DNA of 64,000 bases from Chloroflexota bacterium (GTDB taxonomy: Bacteria; Chloroflexota; Anaerolineae; JAAEKA01). Below are positions 26,471 through 35,266 of this stretch, in pieces; position 1 is the stretch's first letter; every line of letters starts with the position of its first letter. The DNA is taken from NCBI GenBank assembly GCA_034717495.1, contig JAYELL010000001.1, forward strand, positions 130,649 to 194,648, in the 5' to 3' direction. A program made the position numbers and the translations under genes. The notes under the pieces were generated by a model. That model had not been told where the DNA came from and did not search any database. It saw only the letters and a program-made list of their open reading frames with translations.

Positions 26471-29400
26471 ATGTCGCAAGCCGAAAAGCCGAAGAAGCGC
26501 ACGAGCGGTTGGTGGGTCGGTGCGTACCTTGTACTGATTCTACTGACCGCATTTTTTTTGCGCGTCTTTCACATTGATTGGGCAGATGGTCACCTTCCTC
26601 ATCCGGACGAACGCTCGACCGTCGCTTTTTACGCGCCTTCAATTCACCTGCCACCTGACGGCATTAGCCTGCTTGACACGCGCCAGTCTCCCCTGAATCC
26701 TCTGTGGGATGTCAATAAACAGAGCCGGCGCAGCTATACCTACGGGCACTTTCCCCTTTACCTGGTAGTTCTTGCTGCTAACGGTCTTCACGAACTGGCA
26801 CCACTGGCCGAAGGGCTGGGATTGCCAGGTGAGCTGGTCGAGACCTTGCGAACAGCCAATGGCGTGCCTGGATTTGCCCTGGTCGGCCGCCTGATCACAG
26901 CTATTGCCGATACCTTCACCGTGTTGTTGGTCTTTTTACTGGCTCAGCATATCTACGGGCGGCGGCGCTGGTGGGTGGGATTGCTGGCGGCGGGTTTTTC
27001 TGCCTTTACCGTGCTTCAGATCCAGCTCAGTCACTTCTTCGCCGTCGATCCCATCAGTACTGCGTTTACCCTGCTGGCGCTCTACGGCGCGCTTCGCCTC
27101 GTGGAATTGGCCCAGCGCGGTCGCGTCTCGTGGATATGGGCGGTCATAACTGGTATCGGCGCGGGTCTGGCCATCGCATCAAAGTTCAGTGCTTTGCCGG
27201 TATTGGCTGCACCTGTAGTAGCAGGCTTGATGATGCTGTGGCGGGGGCGTGGCTTCGAAGCAACAGATCTGGCCGGCGAACGACCTTCGTCTTCCCAGAT
27301 TGCCCTTTTGGTAATCCTTGCCTTGCTCGTCGCTGTAGCGACCTTCGCTGTGACTTCCCCCTTTGTATTGCTCGATTGGGAAAACTTCAATCGGGCGGTG
27401 CTTATCGAGCAGGGCGCTATGGTACGCGGCGAGGCGGATTTCCCCTTTACTCGCCAGTATCGAGGCAGCGTGCCGTACCTCTATTTCCTGGAACAGCAGG
27501 TCAAGTGGGGAATCGGCTGGCCCCTGGGACTGCTTTGCATGGTTGCCCTGATGTGGGTGTTGGTCAAAGTGCTGCGTGGCCGTTCCCTGGCGGGCGAGCT
27601 GATCATCCTGAGTTGGGTCATACCCTATTTTGGCATGACCGGCCTCTTCCTGGCCAAGTTCAATCGCTACATGGTGCCCATTGTGCCCTTGCTCATGGTG
27701 TTCGCCGCGGGCCTGGTTGCTGCCATCGCAGGTGAGGTGCCTCGCAGGGCAAATTCGCCTGAACCCAGCGTCGTCGCTGAAGATGACGCGATTGTCCGGC
27801 AGTCGTCAAGCCGGCGATGGATGGCTGCTATTGTCGGTGGAGCTGCACTCCTGGGAGCTGTTCTCTGGTCCGTTGCTTTTGTCAATGGCGTCTACGGGCA
27901 GGAACATCCCTTCATCCGGGCCTCTCGTTGGATGTACGATACCATTCCTGACAACAGTGTCTGGATTACGGAACATTGGGAGGAGGGCTTACCCCTCTCG
28001 CTGCCCGAAGACGACGGCAATCCAGGCGCTCATGGCTGGCGTAATCTGACTATGCCCATGTACGAGGAGGATACGGAGCGAAAGTTCGAGACACTGAGGG
28101 ATAACCTGCGCGAAGGAGATACCTACGTGCTGGCAACCAAGCGTCTATACGGCGCTCTGCCGAACTTGCCCGAGCGTTATCCCATGAGCAATCGGTTTTA
28201 CGAGTTGCTCTTTGCCGGCCAGCTGGGATATGAGTTGGCAGCCGAATTCACCAGCTTTCCAGGTCTGTTCGGTGTGGAGATCGACGATCAAAGTGCCGAT
28301 GAAAGCTTTTGGGTTTACGATCATCCCCGAACTCTCATCTTTCGCAAGGTCAGGGATCTGAGCGACGCCGAGTGGAATGCGTTGCTGGGCAACAGCTGGG
28401 CCGGCGCCAGGGCATGGCACGTAGGTGAGCCCACCTTGATTCAGCGCATATGGTCGGTGTTCGATGGCCAGGGAGTCAGCCGGCAACCACAGGAACTCGA
28501 GGAAAGTCCTGATCTCCTTCTGGATCAACCGCTGGACGAACTTCCGGTAGTTCAGGATTTCCGTTGGAATACTGCGGCCAGCAGGTCGGTGCCCCTGGCG
28601 GTGATCAGCTGGTGGCTCGCTCTTTTTTTCATCGGCTTGCTGGTATGGCCCTTTGCCTTCTCACTTTTCAGGAATCTGCGGGATCGTGGTTATCTGTTCT
28701 CCCGATCCTTGGGCTGGCTCACGGTCGGATATGGCGTGTGGCTTGCAGCCAGTCTGCGAATAGGCCAGAATTCGCTCGCTTTTATCCTGGTGGTAGCGCT
28801 GGGAGTTGCTGCAGTATCCTTCTGGTTTGCCTGGCGAAATCGAGAGGAGATGGCGGCCTTCTGGCGTTCGCGAAAGGGTATCCTGATTTTCGGTGAGGCG
28901 CTGTTCGGAGTCGCCTATCTACTGTTTGTTGTCGTTCGGCTCCTGAATCCCGACCTGTGGCAACCCTGGAATGGCGGCGAGAAGTTCATGGAGTTCGCTT
29001 TCCTGAACGCAATCCTGCGCAGTGCCAATTTCCCCCCGATTGATCCCTATTTCGCCGGCGGCACAATCAACTATTACTACTACGGCCATTACCTGGTGGC
29101 CCTGTTGGCCAAGCTCACGGGAATCTGGTCGTCGGTGGCCTTTAACCTGGCCGTTCCGACCCTGTTTGCCCTGACGATTGTCAACGTGGTCAGCCTGGGC
29201 TACACGCTGGCCGGAAGGCTGTCATGGAGGGGAACCGCCGAGCCTGTTGAACAGGATTCGACTGTGACGAAGGAGCAAGGAATTCCGTCGCCAGGGTCGG
29301 GCCGCCGGCTCGATAGCTTTTCCGGGCAGCCAGTCTCGTACGGGATTGGGTCTGGACTGTTGGCAGCTTTCTTCGTCGCGCTTCTTGGCAATGTCGATGG

Positions 29401-31189
29401 TGGTGGTCAGATGGTGCGCAACCTGGCGCTGGCTGCGGGCACCGGGTTCGAGAGTCGATTACCCGGTGTGCAGACGGCCGTTGGCGCCGTCGATGGACTG
29501 GTGCAGGTCGCCAACGGCACCGCTCGTGTGCGGGGTTACTGGTATTGGGATCCCAGCCGGGTGATTCCCTATACCATTAACGAGTTTCCCTATTGGAGTT
29601 TTCTATTTGCCGATCTTCACCCCCACATGATCGGCATCCCCTTTACCGTGCTTTTCCTTGCCATGGCCTACAGCATGTTAGTTGAGACCTCGCCAAAGGT
29701 CCTGACCATGGGAGCTACAGGACGGCAATGGTTGACATATGGCATTCGTTCGCTCACCGGCGACGGGCTTTTTCCGGCAATGGCGCTGGTTCTGGGTGCC
29801 CTGGCCGTTCTGAATACCTGGGACCTGCCGACCTACTTTGGTCTGGCTGTCCTGGTTTGGTTGGTGCGGGAGTGGCGCAGCGGCCGTCTCTATCGATCTC
29901 CCGGCAGGTCGCTGCTACGAACGGTGCTATTTGCCATCCTGTTGTTGGTACTGGCAATTGGGCTCTATCTACCCTTTTTCCTGAATTATAAGGCCATCGC
30001 GGCCAGTGGTGTGGGAATCGTTACCACGCCGACCGAACTGGGATTGTGGCTCAATATATGGGGCTTCCTCGGGTTTTTGCTTGTTACCTACATTCTTGTG
30101 GAACTTCGACGAAAACCTGGTGTTGGCCGCGCTCGCGAGCTGCCGATTCTCCGTTGGCTTGGCATCTCCCTCGACAGCCTCCCGGGGGTGCCCCGTCTCA
30201 CAAAATTGACGCCTCGCCTGAGTACCAGCATATATCTCATACTTGCCCTGATTGTAGCTTTGGCGGTGTTGCTCTGGAGCGTCGATTGGCGGGTGCCTGC
30301 AGTACTGCTGTTACCGTTGTTTGGTGTTTCCCTCTTGCTTTTGCGCCGCCAGGTTAGCGCCGCCCGGGTCTTTTTGTCAGTACTGGTCTTCACGGCCCTG
30401 CTGGTTCTGTTCGGGGTCGAGATATTCTACTTGAAGGACCATCTTCAGGGTGGCGATTACCGGCGGATGAATACGCTTTTCAAGTTCTATATCCAGGTTT
30501 GGGTCATGCTCGGGCTGGCCCTTGGGGTAGCACTTCCCGGGATATGGCGCTTTATACACGAGCGCTGGCGCCTGGGCTGGCGAATCCTGTGGACAATCGT
30601 TTTTTTCTACCTGCTGCTTCTGTCACTGGTTTTCCTCTTTCTGGGCACTTCGTCGCGCGTCAACGACCGATTTCCGCAGCAGAATGGCGTGCCGTCCATT
30701 GGTACGCTGGATGGCATGGCCTACATGCAATCGGGAACGTACACCTGGCATCCCGATCCTGGCCAGGCGCCCAATTCGGTCATCGAGCTGGGATATGACT
30801 ACCAGGCCCTGCGTTGGATGTTGGAAAACCTGGAGGGTACGCCCCTGGTTGCCGAGGCGCCCATTGGCTATTATCGAGAAGGAGGCCTGCGCGTCTCCAG
30901 TTTCACCGGTTTTCCCACCTTCCTGGGCTTTCATCAGGAGGGGGAACAGCGCTACGGCACTCAAACCGGTGCCCGCCGCTCCCTGGCAGAGGAATTCTGG
31001 CGTACGACCGATCTGGCGCGGGCAAGACAACTTATCGATGAATTGAAGGTTGATTACATCTATGTTGGCCAGCTCGAAGAGATTGTTGTACCACCGGAGG
31101 GGCTGGCCAAGTTCGGGCAGCTTGCCGAACAAGGCGACCTGGAGGTGGTGTTCCAGAACGATAAGGTAACCATCTTTCGGGTGGTGTAA
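26471..31189 (+). CDS. Giant membrane protein: GT-C (PMT-like) domain fused to DUF2298 (Chlor_Arch_YYY)
   Basis: About 1572 residues with more than 20 predicted membrane helices. The N-terminal third (about 1-430) is a GT-C-type glycosyltransferase: an acidic HPDER motif (D46-E47) in the first loop, RSYTYGHFPLYL and repeated hydrophobic spans. A hydrophilic segment (about 440-690) follows. The C-terminal half is a complete DUF2298/TIGR03662 domain: NGGEKFMEFAFLNAILRS, GTINYYYYGHYLVALLAKL, INEFPYWSFLFADLHPHM, RRMNTLFKFYIQVW and the end VDYIYVGQLE. The same domain stands alone in the next-but-two gene. I used the ATG at 26471; TTG at 26465 is possible, and neither has a good ribosome site. It probably transfers or processes lipid-linked sugars; no activity is proven. 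Confidence 0.85.
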   Translation: MSQAEKPKKRTSGWWVGAYLVLILLTAFFLRVFHIDWADGHLPHPDERSTVAFYAPSIHLPPDGISLLDTRQSPLNPLWDVNKQSRRSYTYGHFPLYLVVLAANGLHELAPLAEGLGLPGELVETLRTANGVPGFALVGRLITAIADTFTVLLVFLLAQHIYGRRRWWVGLLAAGFSAFTVLQIQLSHFFAVDPISTAFTLLALYGALRLVELAQRGRVSWIWAVITGIGAGLAIASKFSALPVLAAPVVAGLMMLWRGRGFEATDLAGERPSSSQIALLVILALLVAVATFAVTSPFVLLDWENFNRAVLIEQGAMVRGEADFPFTRQYRGSVPYLYFLEQQVKWGIGWPLGLLCMVALMWVLVKVLRGRSLAGELIILSWVIPYFGMTGLFLAKFNRYMVPIVPLLMVFAAGLVAAIAGEVPRRANSPEPSVVAEDDAIVRQSSSRRWMAAIVGGAALLGAVLWSVAFVNGVYGQEHPFIRASRWMYDTIPDNSVWITEHWEEGLPLSLPEDDGNPGAHGWRNLTMPMYEEDTERKFETLRDNLREGDTYVLATKRLYGALPNLPERYPMSNRFYELLFAGQLGYELAAEFTSFPGLFGVEIDDQSADESFWVYDHPRTLIFRKVRDLSDAEWNALLGNSWAGARAWHVGEPTLIQRIWSVFDGQGVSRQPQELEESPDLLLDQPLDELPVVQDFRWNTAASRSVPLAVISWWLALFFIGLLVWPFAFSLFRNLRDRGYLFSRSLGWLTVGYGVWLAASLRIGQNSLAFILVVALGVAAVSFWFAWRNREEMAAFWRSRKGILIFGEALFGVAYLLFVVVRLLNPDLWQPWNGGEKFMEFAFLNAILRSANFPPIDPYFAGGTINYYYYGHYLVALLAKLTGIWSSVAFNLAVPTLFALTIVNVVSLGYTLAGRLSWRGTAEPVEQDSTVTKEQGIPSPGSGRRLDSFSGQPVSYGIGSGLLAAFFVALLGNVDGGGQMVRNLALAAGTGFESRLPGVQTAVGAVDGLVQVANGTARVRGYWYWDPSRVIPYTINEFPYWSFLFADLHPHMIGIPFTVLFLAMAYSMLVETSPKVLTMGATGRQWLTYGIRSLTGDGLFPAMALVLGALAVLNTWDLPTYFGLAVLVWLVREWRSGRLYRSPGRSLLRTVLFAILLLVLAIGLYLPFFLNYKAIAASGVGIVTTPTELGLWLNIWGFLGFLLVTYILVELRRKPGVGRARELPILRWLGISLDSLPGVPRLTKLTPRLSTSIYLILALIVALAVLLWSVDWRVPAVLLLPLFGVSLLLLRRQVSAARVFLSVLVFTALLVLFGVEIFYLKDHLQGGDYRRMNTLFKFYIQVWVMLGLALGVALPGIWRFIHERWRLGWRILWTIVFFYLLLLSLVFLFLGTSSRVNDRFPQQNGVPSIGTLDGMAYMQSGTYTWHPDPGQAPNSVIELGYDYQALRWMLENLEGTPLVAEAPIGYYREGGLRVSSFTGFPTFLGFHQEGEQRYGTQTGARRSLAEEFWRTTDLARARQLIDELKVDYIYVGQLEEIVVPPEGLAKFGQLAEQGDLEVVFQNDKVTIFRVV

Positions 31190-31249
31190 TGACAGCAATC
31201 CACGTGCATCATTACCAACGAAGGTGGAAGTGTAGCGAGGAGAGCAGGA

Positions 31250-31747
31250 CTGATTGACGCCCACCAGTTTGCTGCCCGTTATCGGGAGTATCTGCCGCGG
31301 GTCCTGAATTTCATCAGGCTGCGCGTGCCTGACGACTCCCTGGCGCAGGATTTAACGGCGACCACCTTCGAACAGGCGTTTCGCAAGATTGATCAACTGC
31401 GCAACCCGGAAGCCTTCGGTGGGTGGGTGTTCCGAATCGCCCGAAATGAAGTTGGCCAATACTACCGGAGGCGGCGGGATCAGGTCAGCCTGGATGCGTT
31501 GCTCGAGCTTCCGGCGCGCGGCGAGACACCCCATCAAACAGCTGCCCGTCGAGAGGATCTATCGGAGGTATTGGCGGCGATCGACACCCTGTCTCTGCGG
31601 GAGCAGGAGATCGTTGCCCTGAAATTCGCTGGTGGTCTCTCAAATCGGGAAATTGCCCAGGCGATGGACTTGAGCGACAGCAACGTCGGCGTGATCCTGT
31701 TTCGCTCGATTCGCAAGGTCCGGGACCGGCTGGGCATTGAAGGTTGA
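31250..31747 (+). CDS. ECF-type RNA polymerase sigma factor, apparently with a non-canonical start
   Basis: About 165 residues. Region 2 reads FAARYREYLPRVLNFIRLRV through TTFEQAFRKIDQLRN and GWVFRIARNEVGQYYRRRR. Region 4 reads LREQEIVALKFAGGLSNREI with the helix-turn-helix and SDSNVGVILFRSIRKVRDRL. The first standard start codon in frame, GTG at 31325, would remove the first 25 residues of region 2. Region 2 homology extends back to about 31268. GAGGAG at 31237-31242 is spaced 7 bases from CTG 31250 and 10 from ATT 31253, so I place the start at CTG. It ends just before the DUF4367-like gene, a typical sigma/partner pair. Confidence 0.85.
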   Translation: MIDAHQFAARYREYLPRVLNFIRLRVPDDSLAQDLTATTFEQAFRKIDQLRNPEAFGGWVFRIARNEVGQYYRRRRDQVSLDALLELPARGETPHQTAARREDLSEVLAAIDTLSLREQEIVALKFAGGLSNREIAQAMDLSDSNVGVILFRSIRKVRDRLGIEG

Positions 31748-31757
31748 GGAATTGCAG

Positions 31758-32618
31758 GTGGATGAGAAAGAACTTGCAGGGCAATTGAGCGACTTCCTGG
31801 ATGACTCACCAGATTGGCCGCTGCCGGTCGGCCTGGATGCCGGCACGGTAGAGACTGCCGCCCGATTGGCAGCGCTGCCGACCTTGCTTCCCGACGCTGA
31901 CCCAGTGTTCGGGCAGCGTGTCTGGGCCCGTCTGCAGGCCATCGAAACGCAGGCAGAGTCGTCTCAGCGTAAACTGGCGTGGTCATGGCCCGGTGGCTTC
32001 AACCTGCGATGGTTGGCACCGGTTGCAGCATTATTGCTTGTGATCGTTCTGGTGCTGCCCGGCCCGCGTCAGGCTCTGGGTAACTGGATGGCGCGTTTCT
32101 CCCTGGGCAGTGTCGACGTTGCTGTGGCTCCCGAGGAGACAGTTCGTCCAGCACTTGCCGCCACGGAGATGGCTTTCGATACATTGGCCGCAGCAGAGGA
32201 GAGGAGTGGCTTTGAGCTGCGGGCGCCCTCTTTCCTGCCCCATGGTTACCGCCTGACAGGTGTGGACATGGTGACATACGGTGCATTGCCGTTATCGTTG
32301 CAGCCGTTGTATGTTGAAAGCAGGTACGAGCCTGACTATCCTGCTGGTGATGTCGGTTTTTACGCTGTGTTGAGGCAGTTCAACGGGCGGCTCCCGTCGG
32401 GCGACTCGCCGTCGAGAATTGAATTCCAATCGCAGGATGTGCATTCAGTCAACGAGATTGTGATTGGCGAGGGGTTGCCCGCCGTAATGTTGGAAGTTGG
32501 GCCGCCGTCGCAGGTTCTCAGGCAGCTTGTTTGGCAACACGATGGTGTGACATTGGAGCTATGGAGTCAGGTGCTGACGCAAGAGGAGATGCTTCGCATA
32601 GCCGAATCGCTGCAATAG
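31758..32618 (+). CDS. Membrane-anchored DUF4367-like protein, probable sigma-factor partner
   Basis: About 286 residues from the GTG at 31758 (GAGGA 7 bases upstream). An N-terminal cytoplasmic part of about 80 residues precedes one membrane helix (about 85-102, LAPVAALLLVIVLVLPG). An extracytoplasmic DUF4367-like domain follows, with PSFLPHGYRLTGVDMV, and ends MLRIAESLQ, as in proteins that pair with ECF sigma factors. The cytoplasmic segment (DPVFGQRVWARLQAIE) would be the anti-sigma part, although the HXXXCXXC zinc motif is absent. Position directly after the sigma gene supports an anti-sigma or sensor role, but this is inferred. Confidence 0.72.
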   Translation: MDEKELAGQLSDFLDDSPDWPLPVGLDAGTVETAARLAALPTLLPDADPVFGQRVWARLQAIETQAESSQRKLAWSWPGGFNLRWLAPVAALLLVIVLVLPGPRQALGNWMARFSLGSVDVAVAPEETVRPALAATEMAFDTLAAAEERSGFELRAPSFLPHGYRLTGVDMVTYGALPLSLQPLYVESRYEPDYPAGDVGFYAVLRQFNGRLPSGDSPSRIEFQSQDVHSVNEIVIGEGLPAVMLEVGPPSQVLRQLVWQHDGVTLELWSQVLTQEEMLRIAESLQ

Positions 32619-32619
32619 T

Positions 32620-35265
32620 ATGGTTGATGTAATTCGCTTCTGGCTCGCCATTCAATTCATTGCCGTGGCAGCGCTGCCATTCGCCTGGCGTATCCTGGGG
32701 GTGCTTCCAAGCCGGGGCTACTTTCTCGCCAAACCCATCGGGCTTCTGGCCGTTACCTGGGTCCTGTGGATGGGCGCCAGTTTAGGATTCCTTCGCAACA
32801 ACCTGGGCGGCATTTTTTTCAGTTGGGCTGTTGTTGCTGCCCTTTCATTGGTTGTGGGGCGCAGCGGTTTTGCGCGGGCCGCCAATGGCAGCCGGCCGTT
32901 TTTCGTGTGGCTGCGTGGCCATCTGAGCTTGCTGCTGGTAGGCGAGATTCTCTTTCTGGCCGGCATGATGATTTGGGCGTGGGTACGAAGCTATAGCCCC
33001 GATATTGCGACGGCAGGCGGCGAGAAGTTTATGGAGATCACCTTCCTGAACGGCATCCTGCGCAGCCAGCAGTTCCCGCCCCAGGATCCCTGGCTATCGG
33101 GGTATGGTATCAGCTATTATTACTTCGGCTACGTGATGCTGGCCTTGTTGACCCGACTCTCCGGTCTCGCTCCAGGCGTTGCATTCAACGTTGGTTTGGG
33201 AACATGGTTTGGGTTAACCCTTGTCACAGCCTTTTCTGTGGCTTATGACATGGTGGCAGTATTATTCCGGTCTCCATTCGATGAGACCGGCAGTGGATCG
33301 TCGTCTGTGTCGCCCGCAGCTGTGGGAGGCGGTTTGCTGGGCGCGCTTTTCGTTGCCGTGCTGAGTAACCTGGAGGGGTTCCTGGAGTCCATGCAGGGGA
33401 TGAGCATTGGTTCTCTTGCCTTTTGGCGATGGTTGGATGTCAAAGATCTAAACTGCATGCGGGGACCTAATTTTGTGGAGGCACTGTCCAATTGCCCGAC
33501 GGCAACCGGTATCGCTCCGGAGCGCTTTTTCTGGTGGTGGCGGGCCAGCCGGGTGATCAACGACCGCGACCTGCTTGGGAACTCGGTCGAGGTTATCGAC
33601 GAGTTTCCTTTCTTCAGCTTTCTGTTGGGAGATATGCATCCCCATGTCCTTGGTTTGCCCTTTGTCCTGCTGGCGATCGGACTGGCACTGGCAATTGTGA
33701 TGTTGGGCGCCCCGAGGATTCCATCTGGCGGAAAAGAGTCCAACGGTATTCCACCCTCTTTTTTTCATCGTATCATGGGCCTGTTTCCTGGTGGTAGCAT
33801 CGGCTTCTTGCTCTATGCCTTGACTTTGGGTGGTCTGGCGTTTCTCAACACCTGGGATTTTCCCATCTATCTTTTTCTGACCATGTTGGCAGTCGCGGCC
33901 GTGTTGGCCTGGCAGTCGGGGGGCGCGACCGGGCGCGCTGTGGTTGACACCTTGTTGGTTGGTCTGGGATTGGCGATTACCGGTGTGCTGCTCTATCTGC
34001 CCTTCTATTTTGGGTTTCAATCTCAGGCAGGGGGCATTCTGCCCAACTTTATTTTTCCGACCCGGCTGTCCCAATTCCTGGTGATGTTTGCTCCTTTGCT
34101 TTTTGCCGCGATTTTGCTGCTGCTGGCGTTAAGCGGGAATGGCCGCAAAACCTTCAGAGATTTCCTGCATTTTCTGCCCTGGACCTTTCTGGCACCCATT
34201 CTTTTCCTGTTGACCATGCTGGCTGTGGGTCTTTGGACCGATGCCGGACAGGATTTCGTGCAGCGCCTGATGCAGCTTCCTGTTGTTCGGGAGCAGGTGG
34301 GCGAGGCATCGCTGCTCCAGCTGCTGCAGGGTGTGGTCGCCATACGAATTGGCTCACCCTGGACCTACCTGGTGCTGGCGGTGTTGCTGGCCTGGGTGCT
34401 TGGCCTGTTATGGAGCCGTCTCAGGATCACTGTCGGCTACGAAACCGATATTGACATTACTGAAAGTGCGGAGCAGGCCACCGTTGAGCCGGGACATTCC
34501 ATCCTGATGACGGGAAGCTCCGATACCCTGGCTGTAACAACCTTCGCTCTGCTGGCGTTGGTGACTGCTTTCCTCCTGGTGTTCGGCGTCGAATTCGTCT
34601 ACTTGCGTGATCTCTTTTCTACTCGAATGAACACCGTATTTAAGTTCTACTTTCAGGCCTGGATACTGATGGCGGTGGTCGCTGCTTTTGCCGTGATTTA
34701 TGTGGCTCGGTATGGCAGGCCGTTGCTGCGTTACGGTGGCCTCGGGTTGCTGGCGTTGCTGGTAGTCGCAGGACTTTTTTATCCGGTCTTTGGCACGTAT
34801 ACGCGTGCTGGAAAGTTTGCCGGCGAACCCACTCTGGACGGCCTGAAGTATATCGAACGAAACAACCCAGGCGATGTGGCAGCAGCTCAATGGCTGCGGG
34901 ACAACGTGCCCGGACAGGCCAACATTCTCGAAGCCACAGGTGGATCTTACACCTATTCCGGGCGCATGGCCGCCATGACCGGGTTGCCCACCTTGCTCGG
35001 GTGGGACTTCCATGAATTCCAATGGCGTGGCACCAGGGACGAGCAGAATCTCCGGCGACCAGATATCGACCGTATCTATCGCGATGCGGCCAATGCCGAG
35101 CTTGAGGCCCTGATCGATCAATGGAACATCGATTTCGTCATCGTCGGAGAGTTGGAGCGCAGCACTTATCAGGTGACCCCTCAGTCGGAAGCCCGGTTGG
35201 CGGCTCTGCTCGATCTGGTCTACGATCTGGATGGTGTGCGTATCTACAGGCGGCGAGGATCGTGA
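32620..35265 (+). CDS. DUF2298 (Chlor_Arch_YYY, TIGR03662) multi-spanning membrane protein
   Basis: 881 residues with many membrane helices. It shares the full set of DUF2298 landmarks with the C-terminal half of the giant protein at 26471: TAGGEKFMEITFLNGILRS, QDPWLSGYGISYYYFGYVML, IDEFPFFSFLLGDMHPHVLG, TRMNTVFKFYFQAW and IDFVIVGELE. The reiterated acidic, His and aromatic loop motifs suggest an active site facing the outside, as in GT-C enzymes. The ATG lies one base after the previous stop, so it is co-translated. Biochemical function is unknown; TIGR03662 and TIGR03663 genes are known to co-occur in genomes. Confidence 0.88.
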   Translation: MVDVIRFWLAIQFIAVAALPFAWRILGVLPSRGYFLAKPIGLLAVTWVLWMGASLGFLRNNLGGIFFSWAVVAALSLVVGRSGFARAANGSRPFFVWLRGHLSLLLVGEILFLAGMMIWAWVRSYSPDIATAGGEKFMEITFLNGILRSQQFPPQDPWLSGYGISYYYFGYVMLALLTRLSGLAPGVAFNVGLGTWFGLTLVTAFSVAYDMVAVLFRSPFDETGSGSSSVSPAAVGGGLLGALFVAVLSNLEGFLESMQGMSIGSLAFWRWLDVKDLNCMRGPNFVEALSNCPTATGIAPERFFWWWRASRVINDRDLLGNSVEVIDEFPFFSFLLGDMHPHVLGLPFVLLAIGLALAIVMLGAPRIPSGGKESNGIPPSFFHRIMGLFPGGSIGFLLYALTLGGLAFLNTWDFPIYLFLTMLAVAAVLAWQSGGATGRAVVDTLLVGLGLAITGVLLYLPFYFGFQSQAGGILPNFIFPTRLSQFLVMFAPLLFAAILLLLALSGNGRKTFRDFLHFLPWTFLAPILFLLTMLAVGLWTDAGQDFVQRLMQLPVVREQVGEASLLQLLQGVVAIRIGSPWTYLVLAVLLAWVLGLLWSRLRITVGYETDIDITESAEQATVEPGHSILMTGSSDTLAVTTFALLALVTAFLLVFGVEFVYLRDLFSTRMNTVFKFYFQAWILMAVVAAFAVIYVARYGRPLLRYGGLGLLALLVVAGLFYPVFGTYTRAGKFAGEPTLDGLKYIERNNPGDVAAAQWLRDNVPGQANILEATGGSYTYSGRMAAMTGLPTLLGWDFHEFQWRGTRDEQNLRRPDIDRIYRDAANAELEALIDQWNIDFVIVGELERSTYQVTPQSEARLAALLDLVYDLDGVRIYRRRGS

Positions 35266-35266
35266 T

